Part shown: piece by piece, positions 36,822 through 47,856 of the stretch
How positions within the stretch are numbered: the stretch's first letter is position 1
How the letters are laid out: each line of letters opens with the position of its first letter
DNA from: JASHVB01 sp963762885
Lineage (GTDB): Bacteria; Pseudomonadota; Alphaproteobacteria; Acetobacterales; Acetobacteraceae
Direction: 5' to 3'
Length of the DNA: 64,000 nucleotides
Assembly: GCA_963762885.1 (NCBI GenBank)
Contig: CAVXNH010000034.1
Coordinates: forward strand, 62,001-126,000
Position numbers and translations under genes: made by a program
The notes under the pieces: generated by a model
What the model was told of the DNA's origin: nothing
What the model saw: only the letters and a program-made list of their open reading frames with translations
Databases searched by the model: none

Positions 36822-38008
36822 TCAGGTGGCTGTGCCGTGGATCGCCGCCTGGGTGTGGCGGGCGATCATGGCTTCCTCATCCGTGGCGATGACCCGGACT
36901 TCGATCTTGCTGTCCGGTGTGCTGATGCGGGCGGCACCGGCATCATTGGCGGTCCGGTCGAGCAGCAGCCCGAGCCACGCCAGACGGGTGCACACTCGCG
37001 GCGCGAATTGCCGGGGCGTGCTCGCCGATGCCGGCGGTGAACACCAGCCCGTCCAGACCGCCCAGCGCACTGACCAGCGCGCCGGCCTCGCAAGCGATGC
37101 GATAGGTGAACAGGTCGATCGCCTCGGCCGCATTCGGGTCGCCGCTGGCCAACAGCACGCGGACGTCGCCGCTGATGCCCGACACGCCGAGCAAGCCGGA
37201 GCGGCGGTAGAGCATATCCTCGATATCGCCGAAGCTGTGTCCCTGACGGCCAAGATACAGGATCACGCCGGGATCGAGGCTGCCGCAGCGTGTCGCCATG
37301 ACCAGCCCGTCGAGCGCGCTGAAGCCAGTGGTGGTCGCGATACTGCGGCCGTCATGCAAGCGCGCAGAGGCTGGCGCCGGAGCCGAGATGCGCGACAACC
37401 ACGCGGCCGCGCGCCAACGCGGGAAACTGCTGGTTCAGACAGCCGGCGATGTATTCGTAGGACAGGCCATGAAAACCGTAGCGGCGCACGCCCGCATCGG
37501 ATATCTCGCGCGGCAGGGCGAACCGCTGGCCACCGGCGGCAGCGTATGGTGAAACGCGGTGTCGAAACAGGCGACCTGCGGGAGCGTGGGACGGGCCGCG
37601 CGCAACGGCGTGTATCGGCGCGAGATTGTCCGGCATATGCAGCGGATCGAGCGGCGTCAGCGCTTCCAGCGCCGTCAGCAGGCAGGCGTGATATGCTCTG
37701 GCGCGATGTGGTCGGCGCCGCCATGCACGATGCGATGGCCGACGGCCGCCAGCCCGTCGCGGCCGAGATGTGCGTCGGCGAACTCCAGCAACGCATCCAG
37801 GACGGTGCGAACGACGGCGCTCCGGCCGGCCAGCTTCTTTTCGGCCAGGACGTGCCGCCGCCATCGCGGGCGAGCAAATGGGGCGCCGCGTCAGATCCTC
37901 GATCTCGCCGCGCACGGTGTTCTTCAGGTTGGCTTCGGTATCGAACAGGGCGAATTTCACGCTGGACGAACCGGCATTCAGAGTCAGGATCGACCCCTTC
38001 ATGCTCAT
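36822..38008 (-). pseudogene. ackA: Acetate kinase, several frameshifts
   Basis: Converts acetyl phosphate to acetate with ATP formation. MSMKGSILTLNAGSSSVKFA with NAGSSSVK, the GEIEDL region, YGFHGLSYEYIAGCL and VVAHLGSGASLCAL are in the first frame. TTTGFSALDGLVMATRCGSL, DPGVILYL and GLVFTAGIGEHAPAIRA lie in the second, and VIATDEEAMIARHT closes in a third. Further shifts split the segment around 37600-37900. Joined length of about 395 residues is right for AckA. The ATG overlaps the TGA of pta (ATGA), so the pair is coupled. Confidence 0.88.
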
Positions 38009-39408
38009 GCCGCCTTCGCCGCCCGCGCCATCAGCACCCCCAGCGCGCAGGACGCCAGGCGCGTGTGGGCGCTATCGGCGCGGCTCGTCAGGATGATCGG
38101 CACACTGGCGCCCAGCACGACGCCGGCCGCCTCCGCCCCAGCCAGGAACGTAAGCTGCTTGGCGAGCATGTTGCCGGCTTCAAGATCTGGCATGAGGAGA
38201 ATGTCCGCCCGCCCGGCAACCTGGGAGACGATGCCCTTCTCCGCCGCGGCCGCTTCGTTCACCGCGTTGTCGAACGCCAGCGGGCCGTCCAGCAATCCAC
38301 CGGTGATTTGCCCGCGGTCGGCCATCTTGCACAGCGCCGCTGCATCGAGCGTGGAGCGCATGCGCTCGTTGACGACTTCCACTGCGGCGAGGATCGCCAC
38401 GCGCGGTTGCGCGATGCCCATCACGTGCGCCAGGTCGATCGCGTTCTGCACGATGCCGGCCTTGTCCGCCAGGCTCGGCGTGATGTTGATGGCGGCGTCC
38501 GTCACCAGCAGCGGGCGCGGATAGTCCGGCACGTCCATCAGATAGACATGGCTGATCCGCCGCGTCGTGCGCAGCCCGGTGTCCGGCGCGGCGACCGCGT
38601 GCATCAGGTCCTCGGTGTGCAGGTCGCCCTTCATCAGCAGGGCGACCTCGCCGGCGCGGGCAAGTGCGACCGCCTGCGCCGCGGCGGCGGGGCCGTCCGG
38701 TGCATCGATCAGGCGCAGGGCGGCGATGTCCACCCCTGCTGCCTTGGCGACCGCCTGGATTTTTGCGGCCGGCCCGATCAGGACCGGCACGATCAGCCCG
38801 GCGGCTGCCGCGTCCAGGGCGGGCAACAGCGAAGCGGCATCGACCGGATACACCACCGCCGTCGCCACCGCGGCACCGCCCTCGGCGCGGGCCAGCAGGG
38901 CGCGCATGCCGTCGTGGCGACCCACGCGTACATAGGGCAGCGTGACCCGTTTGACGCGGACCTTCTCGGTCGGCGCGCGCGTAAAGGCGCTGCCCGTGAT
39001 CACCGCCTCGCCCTTCTGATTGGTGCAGACGCAGTCGAGCGTCACATCGCCTTTCCCGGGCTTCTTCTCGTGCACCGTCACTGTCGAGGTGATGGTGTCG
39101 CCGATACTCACCGGATGGCGGAAACGCAGGTCCTGGCCCAGATAGATCGTTCCAGGTCCCGGCAGTTTCGTGCCGAGCGTGGCGGAGATCAGGCCCGCCC
39201 CCCACATCCCCTGAATGATGATGTGGTGGAACATGTCGGTTGCGGCATAGGCAGGATCGACGTGTGCGGGGTTGACGTCGCCCGTGACGGTTGCGAACAG
39301 GTCGATGTCGCGCTGCGTGACGGTATGCGACAGGCTGGCCGTCTCGCCGATGGTCAATTCGTCGAAGGTCCGGTTCTCGATGAACAGGTCCGCGGTTCCA
39401 TCCGGCAT
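38005..39408 (-). CDS. MaoC-like domain / phosphate acetyltransferase fusion (PtaB type)
   Basis: 467 residues in one frame. The N-terminal 150 are a MaoC-like hot-dog domain: RDIDLFATVTGDVNPAHVDP, FHHIIIQGMWGAGLISA and FRHPVSIGDTI. The C-terminal part is the phosphotransacetylase fold with PVLIGPAAKIQAVAK, ALLMKGDLHTEDLMHAV, LVTDAAINITP and LLMPDLEAGNMLAKQL. It interconverts acetyl-CoA and acetyl phosphate; the MaoC domain may bind an acyl-CoA. MPDGTADLFIENRTFDEL at 39408 is the natural start; the frame is open farther upstream but matches the phaC gene in the wrong frame. It is coupled to ackA by ATGA and lies 5 bp from phaC. Confidence 0.92.
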   Translation of the reverse strand: MPDGTADLFIENRTFDELTIGETASLSHTVTQRDIDLFATVTGDVNPAHVDPAYAATDMFHHIIIQGMWGAGLISATLGTKLPGPGTIYLGQDLRFRHPVSIGDTITSTVTVHEKKPGKGDVTLDCVCTNQKGEAVITGSAFTRAPTEKVRVKRVTLPYVRVGRHDGMRALLARAEGGAAVATAVVYPVDAASLLPALDAAAAGLIVPVLIGPAAKIQAVAKAAGVDIAALRLIDAPDGPAAAAQAVALARAGEVALLMKGDLHTEDLMHAVAAPDTGLRTTRRISHVYLMDVPDYPRPLLVTDAAINITPSLADKAGIVQNAIDLAHVMGIAQPRVAILAAVEVVNERMRSTLDAAALCKMADRGQITGGLLDGPLAFDNAVNEAAAAEKGIVSQVAGRADILLMPDLEAGNMLAKQLTFLAGAEAAGVVLGASVPIILTSRADSAHTRLASCALGVLMARAAKAA

Positions 39409-39413
39409 GATGC

Positions 39414-41176
39414 TTATCCTTCGAGTACGTAAGTGCCTGGGGCGTTGCAGAGCGCGGCGAAGCCGGGCGCGCCCATCGGCGGCGGATCGACGCGCCGGGT
39501 GGAGTGGCGGTCGAGCCACGCACTCCATTGCAGCCACCAGGACCCGTCTTGCGGCGCCGTGTCGCGTTCCCACTCATCGGCACCGAGCGTGCGGGCGCCG
39601 GCGTCACGGACGCGGATGCGGAAATGACGGTGCGGGTGGCCGGGTTCGCTGACGATGCCCGCGTTGTGGCCGCCCGAGGTCAGCACGAACGTCAGCTCGC
39701 CGTCGTTCAGCAGGTGCAGCTTGAATACCGAGTGCCACGGCGCGATGTGATCGCGTTCGGTTCCCACGACGAACATCGGCAGCTTCATGTCGTTCAGCGC
39801 CAGCGGGCGGCCGGCAACCTGGAAGCGCCCCTCCGCGAGATCGTTGTTGAGGAACAGGCTGCGCAAATACTCGATGTGCATGCGTGCCGGCATACGCGTG
39901 CCGTCGGCATCCCACGCCATCAGGTCGAACGGTTTATCGTGCTCGCCGAGCAAGTAGTCGCGGATCGCGTGCGACCAGACGAGGTCGTTGGACTGCAACA
40001 TCTGGAACGCACCGCCCATCTGCGCGCTGTCCAGATATCCCTGGGTCTGCATGATGTCGTTGAGGAAATTGAGCTGGTCCTCGGTGATGAACAGTTGCAG
40101 TTCGCCGGCCTCGGTGAAATCGGTCTGGGCGGCGAACAGCGACAGACTGGCAAACCGGTCGTCGTTGTCCCGCGCCATGGTGGCGGCCGCGATGCTCAGC
40201 AACGTGCCGCCCAGGCAGTAGCCAGTGGCATGGATCTTGGCTTTTCCGCAGATGCCTGCACCGCGTCGACGGCCGCCATGACGCCCAGCGTGCGGTAATC
40301 GTCGAGCGAGGTATCGCGCATGTCAGCACCGGGATTGCGCCAGGAGATCATGAACACCGTATGCCCCTGGGCGATCAGCCAACGCACCAGCGAGTTGTTG
40401 GGCGACAGGTCGAGGATGTAGTACTTCATGATCCAGGCCGGCACGATCAGCACCGGCTGGGCACCCACCTTGGCGGTGGTTGGGGCGTATTGGATCAGCT
40501 CGATCAGTTCATTGCGGAACACGACCTTGCCTGGTGTGACGGCGAGATTGCCTCCGACGGTGAAACCACTGGGGGCCGCTCCGCCCTGCGAAGCTGCCTG
40601 GTCGTGCAGGAAGTTCTTGAACCCGTCCACGAAATTGCGGCCACCGGTGGCGCGGGTGGCCTCGATCACCTCCGGATTGAGCCAGGGGACGTTGGACGGC
40701 GAAATCAGATCGAGCCATTGCCGCACGGTGAAGGCGACAATACGTTCATTGGGCCGGCTGACCCCGCTGGGACTGTGCACGACGCTGTCCCACCATTCCT
40801 CGCCGAGGAGCACCGCCTGGGTCAGCAGATCATAGGGGCGCTGCTGCCATGCCGGATGAGCGAAGCGATGGTCACCCGCTTGCGGTGCGATCGGTTTTTC
40901 AACGCCCATCGCCGTGCGCATAAGGCGCTGCCACTGCGCCATCGCCGTGCGCCCCAGTTCGGCCGTCTGGAACGGCGCGTTCGCCGCGTGCGCTGCCCAA
41001 TCCTTGAACGCGAGACTGACGGTGCTGGGCGATCGCCCGCCGGTGAAGCGATTCTCCCAGGCGTGCAGCATGCGATCGAGGTCGGCCGGCGCAGTCATGT
41101 GCGGCGGTGAGGCCTGCGGCGGCACAACATTCTGGGTCAGCTCCGGTGGGGGAGCTTGTGTGGGCATGTCCGGCAT
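39414..41176 (-). pseudogene. phaC: PHA synthase class I, one frameshift
   Basis: Polymerises hydroxyacyl-CoA into polyhydroxyalkanoate. The N-terminal frame runs from MPDMPTQAPP through FVDGFKNFLHDQA, IYW-type region QPVLIVPAWIMKYYILDLSP, GHTVFMISWRNPG and DYRTLGVMAAVDA. The frame changes near 40235, just before the lipase-like box GYCLGGT with the catalytic Cys. ARDNDDRFASLSLFAAQTDF, DGTRMPARMH and TSGGHNAGIV (His) follow. Length of about 587 residues is right. AAGGAACTTCCCGCAATG precedes the start. The shift lies one codon or so from the active site; a read error is likelier than loss. Its partners phaA, phaB and phaR are not in the window. Confidence 0.9.
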
Positions 41177-41534
41177 TGCGGGAAGTTCCTTGATGGGAAT
41201 TGCTGGTCGGATGATTGACCCCGGGGCGGGCCGCGCTTCGCGAACCAGCCGATACAGGACCTGGAGATCGATTTTTCGAGTGCGTCCTACCTGAGTTGCG
41301 AGATTAGGCGGCAGCGGTACCGCGGCATAGATTCGGAAAATACTCAGGCCAGGAGTGGGCTTGGGCGGCACCCTGTGTCATGGCCAGCGCCCCGTGTCAT
41401 GGCCGGCGAAGGCCGGCCACCCACGACCATGCTGTGTAGGACAGAAGAAAGTCATGGATGTCCGGCCGGCGCCGGCCATGACACCTGGCGAACGATGCGG
41501 TCGCCGAAGAGTGCAAAATCTCCAGAGCCTGGCA
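41177..41534. repeat. Gap with GTGTCATGGCC palindrome
   Basis: The pair GTGTCATGGCCGGCGAAGGC (41393) and GCCGGCGCCGGCCATGACAC (41463-41482) flanks CCACCCACGACC / GTCATGGATG. The remainder, between phaC and the PRC-barrel gene, has no supportable gene. It likely also contains the phaC promoter. Confidence 0.7.
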
Positions 41535-42311
41535 TCAGAACTGGCCGCTTGCCATGATGTCACCGTAATGGTCGTGGAACCGCTTTTCAAAGGCCCCATC
41601 GACCGTCGTGGATCCATCGTAGGCCGGACTGTCCTTGACCTTTTGCCGATCGACATTGAGGTTTACCACCCTGTCGCGCCAATCGATCTCCCGCGCCGAG
41701 TGCGGCGAAATCAGGACGGTCTTGCCGGGCCACCAGTTCTTCGTATCGACGACGAGGTAATGAATGCTCCAATCGGCATCGTTCAGGATGAAATCCTTGA
41801 CGTGGCCGATCGCGCCGTCACTGGCATGGATATGGTACCCGGTAACGGCCGCGATGCTGCGAAGATTCGGATCCCCGTGGTCTCGCTGCGCATTGAGGCT
41901 TGCCTCGTCGCGGCGGAGGGATTCCAAATAGGATGATTCCACCAGGGCGCTTCCAGAGAAGCCGTAGCCACCCATGTAAAGTCCCATGCCCCAATACGGC
42001 GACCAGCCATAGTAATCGTAAACGTCGGTCTCCATCTGCCGCGACACTGGCTGGTCGGCATCGATATCCGGGCTGTTCTTGACCTGCTCCATGTTCAGCG
42101 CAACCGAGAATTCACGCGCCTGCGGATCGGGTTGCCCCAGCGCGGAGAGCGGCAGCAGAACCTTACGCCCGGACAGCCAGTTTCCGGTATCGACGACCAG
42201 CCAACGAACCGACCATCTGGTGTCGTCGAACAGGAAGTCGCTTACGGTGCCGATCTGGCCATCGCTTGCCGCGATGGCATAGCCTTTGATCGCCGACGCA
42301 TTCCACAACAT
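41535..42311 (-). CDS. PRC-barrel domain protein, two tandem domains
   Basis: 258 residues with two PRC-barrel repeats: the first MLWNASAIKGYAIAASDGQI with VRWLVVDTGNWLSGRKVLLP, the second VTGYHIHASDGAIGHVKDF with YLVVDTKNWWPGKTVLI. A Tyr/Gly-rich linker (YYGWSPYWGMGLYMGGYG) joins them. Such proteins are common in the alphaproteobacterial stress repertoire, but no ligand is known. It is cytoplasmic (no signal peptide) and lies in the same direction as the neighbouring fermentation genes. Confidence 0.85.
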   Translation of the reverse strand: MLWNASAIKGYAIAASDGQIGTVSDFLFDDTRWSVRWLVVDTGNWLSGRKVLLPLSALGQPDPQAREFSVALNMEQVKNSPDIDADQPVSRQMETDVYDYYGWSPYWGMGLYMGGYGFSGSALVESSYLESLRRDEASLNAQRDHGDPNLRSIAAVTGYHIHASDGAIGHVKDFILNDADWSIHYLVVDTKNWWPGKTVLISPHSAREIDWRDRVVNLNVDRQKVKDSPAYDGSTTVDGAFEKRFHDHYGDIMASGQF

Positions 42312-42378
42312 CGCGTGCTCTCCTCTTATTGCCCGGGCCTCTTGCCGAATCGCCGGTAGTATTCCTCTGGCTGGTCCG

Positions 42379-43212
42379 TCACATGCTCAATGGGGCGATG
42401 TCCTGCATGAGCGGGGCGCGATCGGCGCCGTTCGCGCCGGCCGGCTTGCCGGCCTTGTCGAGCAACGCAAGGAACGGCTTGATGATGTCGATCGGCATCG
42501 GGAAGATGATGGTGGAGTTCTGTTCGGCGCCGATCTCCGTCAGCGTTTGCAGGTAGCGCAACTGCATCGCGGCCGGAATGCTCGACAGGATCTTCGCGGC
42601 GTTGGTCAGGGTTTGCGACGCCTGGAACTCGGCTTCCGCATGGATGATCTTGGCGCGGCGGTCGCGTTCCGCTTCCGCCTGTTTGGCGATGGCGCGCACC
42701 ATGTTTTCCGTCAGTTCGACGGTCCTGATCTCGACGTTGCTGACCTTGATCCCCCAGGTTTCGGTTTGCGCGTCGAGGATGCTTTGGATGTCGGCGCTGA
42801 GCTTCTTGCGTTCCGACAGCATCTCGTCGAGTTCATGCTGCCCCAGCACCGCGCGCAAGGTCGTCTGTGCGAGCATGTTGGTGGCGGGGAGATAGTTCTG
42901 CACCTGGATGATCGCCCGCTCGGGGTTGACCACGTTGAAGTAGAGCACCGCGTCCACTTTCATCGAGACGTTATCGTGCGAGATCACGTCCTGGGTCGGT
43001 ATCTCGATGACCTGGATGCGCAAATCCACCCGCACCATTTCCTGGATGAAGGGAATCAGCAGCACCAGACCTGGCCCCTTGACGCGCTGAAAACGTCCCA
43101 GGGTGAAGACCACGGCGCGCTCGTATTCGCGCAGGATGCGTACGGTCGCGCCGATCAGGATAAAGCCCACGATCAGTACGGCCGGGATGATGGAGAGCGA
43201 AATGAAGTTCAC
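42379..43212 (-). CDS. Slipin (SPFH/stomatin-like membrane protein)
   Basis: 277 residues. An N-terminal membrane helix (LSIIPAVLIVGFILIGAT) is followed by REYERAVVFTLGRFQRVKGP and the SPFH band-7 domain (RIQVIEIPTQDVISHDNVSM, VDAVLYFNVVNPERAI, TTLRAVLGQHELDEML). The helical stalk ends with EAEFQASQTLTNAAKIL. The family organises membrane microdomains; in many genomes it is next to an NfeD protease-like gene, absent here. The stop lies 67 bp before the PRC-barrel ATG, so the two are likely co-transcribed. Confidence 0.9.
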   Translation of the reverse strand: MNFISLSIIPAVLIVGFILIGATVRILREYERAVVFTLGRFQRVKGPGLVLLIPFIQEMVRVDLRIQVIEIPTQDVISHDNVSMKVDAVLYFNVVNPERAIIQVQNYLPATNMLAQTTLRAVLGQHELDEMLSERKKLSADIQSILDAQTETWGIKVSNVEIRTVELTENMVRAIAKQAEAERDRRAKIIHAEAEFQASQTLTNAAKILSSIPAAMQLRYLQTLTEIGAEQNSTIIFPMPIDIIKPFLALLDKAGKPAGANGADRAPLMQDIAPLSM

Positions 43213-43259
43213 GGCATGATGCCTTTCAGAACCAAAAGAGCATTACTTATTTCCGCATG

Positions 43260-43440
43260 CGAGGCTGTTGAGCCCTTCGCCGTCATTGCGAGTGGGCCAC
43301 CGGCCACCGGCCGCAGGTCGACCCGCCCGGAATGAAACTGCGGACGTCGTCGGGGTAAGGAGCCTCCCCCTCCCCTTGTGGGAGGGGGGAGGCTTCTGTT
43401 TCTTGCCAAGACCAGGCCCAGCCATGACGGCAGGGGCGCT
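43260..43440. repeat. Family B fragment with GGGGAGG hairpin
   Basis: TCATTGCGAGTGGGCCACCG and CCCGGAATGAAACTGCGGAC are the family B edge, seen also at 58035-58090. Beyond lies a hairpin CCTCCCCCTCCCC / GGGAGGGGGGAGG around 43371-43393. No gene. Confidence 0.65.
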
Positions 43441-43445
43441 CGAAA

Positions 43446-43838
43446 TCAGGGCTTGTTCCTGTCCCAGGCGTCGGCCAGTTCGTGCGATGCCTTCTCGTAG
43501 GAAAGTTTCGCGCCGGCCCAACCCTCGGCGCTCGCGGTCTGCAAATTACGTGACTCCTGCTGGGTCTTTTTCCAGGCGATGTTCAGATCGCTGCCGGCCG
43601 CATTGCCCGCCTTTTCCCCGCCGGCCTTCGCGTTCCTGCCGAGGTCGCTCGGCTTTTGCTGCCAGTCCCGCATGTCGCTACGCGCCTGCTGCGTGTATGT
43701 GCCCCGGTTGACGGTCGCGTCGCTGCCGGTATCCGTCTGGACTTGTGGATCGGCGGCAACCGGCGGAGCAGCGGCTGCGGGCAGGGCTGCGATCAGCAGC
43801 AGTTGCCCGATGACGGCTGAACAGGTGAGAATTCTCAT
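43446..43838 (-). CDS. Small exported hypothetical protein
   Basis: 130 residues. MRILTCSAVIGQLLLIAALP with AAAAPP is a Sec signal peptide. The mature protein is hydrophilic and helical (KASHELADAWDRNKP) with two VQTD/SDAT motifs near its start. The amphipathic character suggests a periplasmic stress protein, but no family is recognised. The nearest neighbour is the slipin/PRC-barrel pair in the same direction. ATG 43838 is chosen over 43910 because it puts the signal peptide first. Confidence 0.6.
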   Translation of the reverse strand: MRILTCSAVIGQLLLIAALPAAAAPPVAADPQVQTDTGSDATVNRGTYTQQARSDMRDWQQKPSDLGRNAKAGGEKAGNAAGSDLNIAWKKTQQESRNLQTASAEGWAGAKLSYEKASHELADAWDRNKP

Positions 43839-43940
43839 GGCGGCCTTCTTTATGTCATGCGCCAGGGAGATCTCTGGCGACCGGCTTTTCGCTCGCGTCT
43901 TCTGCCACACTTAAAATGGATGGCCACGATGCCGGGCGGT

Positions 43941-44140
43941 AGGTTCGGAAACTACTCAGTGTCGGGGTGCGCCGAGCCTGCGAGGCGCTGGAATCGCTTC
44001 ACCGTGGCAGTCCATGTCCTGCTCACCGAGATGCCGTCGCTCGCTGTTTGCCGCGGATCCATGTCGTTGTGGGCTTCGGATGAACCGGACCTCGCCTGCA
44101 TCATCCAGGAGCATGGCGGAGGCAGGTAGTTTCCGAACCT
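43941..44140. repeat. Possible MITE with 16-bp terminal inverted repeats
   Basis: AGGTTCGGAAACTAC at 43941 and its exact complement GTAGTTTCCGAACCT ending at 44140 bound 200 bp with no gene. No clear target duplication; the nearest GC-rich boxes GCGGT occur on both sides with a 2-bp offset. Confidence 0.6.
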
Positions 44141-44253
44141 GCGCGGTGGCTGGCCAGGACATTACATTGACGACAGTGGATACGACAACGGTGGCTGGCG
44201 CGTCGCCGCGCGCTCCACGCGTTCGACAAAGGCGACGGAAAGTGGTGGTTTGA

Positions 44254-44748
44254 ATGACGCAATCTTCTCAGGTCGCTCGGCTTCCACCCGAGTTCGACGA
44301 TTTTCTGTTCGCGCCGATTGGCGAGGATAGCAATGGCATGGCGCTCAGCGTTCTGTCGGCGCTGGCGCGATCGGACCTCGACCCGTGGCAGGAGGCGGCC
44401 GCGTTGTCCGGGTTGCCGGAGAAAAATGCGGCGGCCAGATTGGCCAGGTTGATCGCGGTATTTCCCGGCCGGCCAACGGAGGCCGCTGCCTACGCGGCGA
44501 CCGCAGCGCGTTTGATCGCTTTGTTGCCACGCCGGACGACAGCCGAGGGTGCGTCGCACGCGGCGGGGACCGGTGTGAGCGCGACGCCAAACTCTTGGGC
44601 TGTCGTCTGCATGGTGCTGATGGTGCTGGCGCTGGGCGCCCAGTGGTTTGCGGCGGGCAGGCCGGTGGCGGCAGACGTCCACGCCGCAGCGACCGCGCCG
44701 ACTGCGATGGTTTCACCCAGTGACGCCCCACCGAACATCGGCCAGTGA
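44254..44748 (+). CDS. Small membrane-anchored hypothetical protein
   Basis: 164 residues. The N-terminal 90 are helical and soluble (FDDFLFAPIGEDSNGMAL, DPWQEAAALSGLPEKNAAARL). A single hydrophobic helix AVVCMVLMVLALGAQWFAAG lies at about 116-135, and the tail is Ala/Pro rich. This is the layout of a cytoplasmic sensor with a C-terminal anchor. No motif I can name; no operon partner. Confidence 0.55.
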   Translation: MTQSSQVARLPPEFDDFLFAPIGEDSNGMALSVLSALARSDLDPWQEAAALSGLPEKNAAARLARLIAVFPGRPTEAAAYAATAARLIALLPRRTTAEGASHAAGTGVSATPNSWAVVCMVLMVLALGAQWFAAGRPVAADVHAAATAPTAMVSPSDAPPNIGQ

Positions 44749-44769
44749 CCAATTCGCCCGACCGCCCGT

Positions 44770-45029
44770 TCGTCATGGCCGACCGCTCATTCGTCATGGC
44801 CAACCGCTCATTTGTCATGGCCACCCGCCCCCTGGTCATGGCCGGCCTTGTGCCGGCCATCCACGCCTTTGCTGCGGGGGTCACGGAAAGGCGTGGATGG
44901 CCGGCACAAGGCCGGCCATGACGAATGAGCGGTCGGCCATGACGAACGGACGGTCGGCCATGACGAACGGACGGCCGGCCATGACGAGGGGGCGGCCGGC
45001 CATGACGAACGGACGGCCGGCCATGACGG
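44770..45029. repeat. Tandem CATGACGAACGGACGG array and palindrome
   Basis: About nine copies of a roughly 20-bp unit, CCATGACGAACGGACGGCCGG and relatives, are arranged as an inverted array around a central CCGGCCTTGTGCCGGCCATC / GATGGCCGGCACAAGGCCGG hairpin at 44840-44921. The left side reads in the opposite sense (GTCATGGCCGACCGCTCATT). No repeat-spacer structure, so not CRISPR. Confidence 0.9.
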
Positions 45030-45035
45030 ACGGGC

Positions 45036-46711
<1,676 letters not shown>

Positions 46712-46740
46712 TGCCGCATCCTTCAAAAGAAGTCTCTCCA

Positions 46741-46866
46741 CGCAAGGGGAATCCCTCTCCCGCGAAGCGGGAGAGGTTAGGTGAGGGTGCAACGTGCCGC
46801 ACGCAACACCCTCACCTAGCCTCTCCCGCTTCGCGGGGAGAGGGATTCTGACAGGAGAGGGATTCT
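46741..46866. repeat. Family C repeat, inverted pair
   Basis: GGAATCCCTCTCCCGCGAAG and CTTCGCGGGGAGAGGGATTC are separated by the inner pair GAGGTTAGGTGAGGGTG / CACCCTCACCTAGCCTC. It lies between pgm and glk. Confidence 0.85.
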
Positions 46867-47856
46867 CACGCCGCAGCCTCCAACTCCAACCCATAGATCG
46901 CCGCGCCCAGCAACGCGGCGTTCACCGTAACCACATGCACCGGCACCGTAGCCAGAAGATTGGCGAAACGTCCCTTGGCCGTGAACGCCCGCATGAACGC
47001 CCCGTCCTGCAACGCCGGTACCATCCGAGGCGGCATCCCGCCGGCCAGATAACCCCGCCGGTCGCCAGCACCTTCAGCGCCAGGTTGCCGGCCTCGGCGC
47101 CCCAAACATCGATCATGATGCGCAGCGTCGCGGCCGCCAGCGGGTTGCGGTTCGCGTCGTTCAGTGCGGCATCGACAATCAGCGGCGTGCGGTCGCGAGC
47201 CTCATGCAGCGCCGCGGCGAACGCAGGGGTTTCCGACGCCGGATCGCGCGAGCGCACATAATCGTAAACGTTGGGCAGCCCTGAGCCGGCGCACACCCGT
47301 TCGTACGCCGCGTGCCCGAAGCGCTCGGTCAGGAACGCCCAAAGCCCGGCCTGCACCTGATTGATCGGAGCGAAGTCGGCGTGGCCGCCTTCCGACGCGC
47401 AGGCGATGTAGCCCGCCCCGCCCCAGACCAGGAACGCCTCGCCCAGTCCTGTGCCCGGTGCCAGCACCGCCATCGGCGCGTGCGCTTCCGGCTTGCCGGC
47501 ATTGATCGCCACCGTCTCCTCCGGCAGCAGATGCGGCACCGCATGCGCGATGGCTTGCAGATCGTTCAGCAGGGTGACGCGCTGCAGCCCGAGCCCGCTG
47601 GCCAGCGCCGCTTCCTCCAGGTTCCACGGCAGGTTGGTCAGGTGCGCCCGCCCGCCGATCACCGGTCCGGCCACATCGAAGCATGCCGAGGTGGCGTGCC
47701 CGCCATGCTGCTCAAAAACGCCTCGACGATCGGTTGCAGTCCCTTGAAGTCAGCACTATGAAATTCCTGCTCCGCAACGAATTTGCGAGGCCCGCCGTCG
47801 GGCGAGACCAGTGCCAGCCGGGTTGAAGTGCCACCGATATCGCCCGCTATGAGCAT
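46866..47856 (-). pseudogene. glk: Glucokinase, two frameshifts
   Basis: Phosphorylates glucose to glucose-6-phosphate. MLIAGDIGGTSTRLALVSPD is the ATP-binding start. Near 47695 the frame changes; HLTNLPWNLEEAALASGLGL, VTLLNDLQAIAHAVP and LAPGTGLGEAFLVWGG follow with ASEGGHADFAP. Near 47060 it changes again to YLAGGMPPRMVPALQDGAF and VVTVNAALLGAAIYG. Joined length of about 330 residues is right for the bacterial Glk. The ATG is directly after the TGA of the sugar porter. Confidence 0.87.

Noticed and set aside
36232..39432. 1066-codon plus-strand open frame
   Set aside because: Antisense to fabI, ackA and ptaB. High-GC DNA gives long spurious frames.
44770..45029. CRISPR array
   Set aside because: Repeats are directly adjacent without unique spacers, are arranged in inverted orientation, and share sequence with intergenic palindromes.
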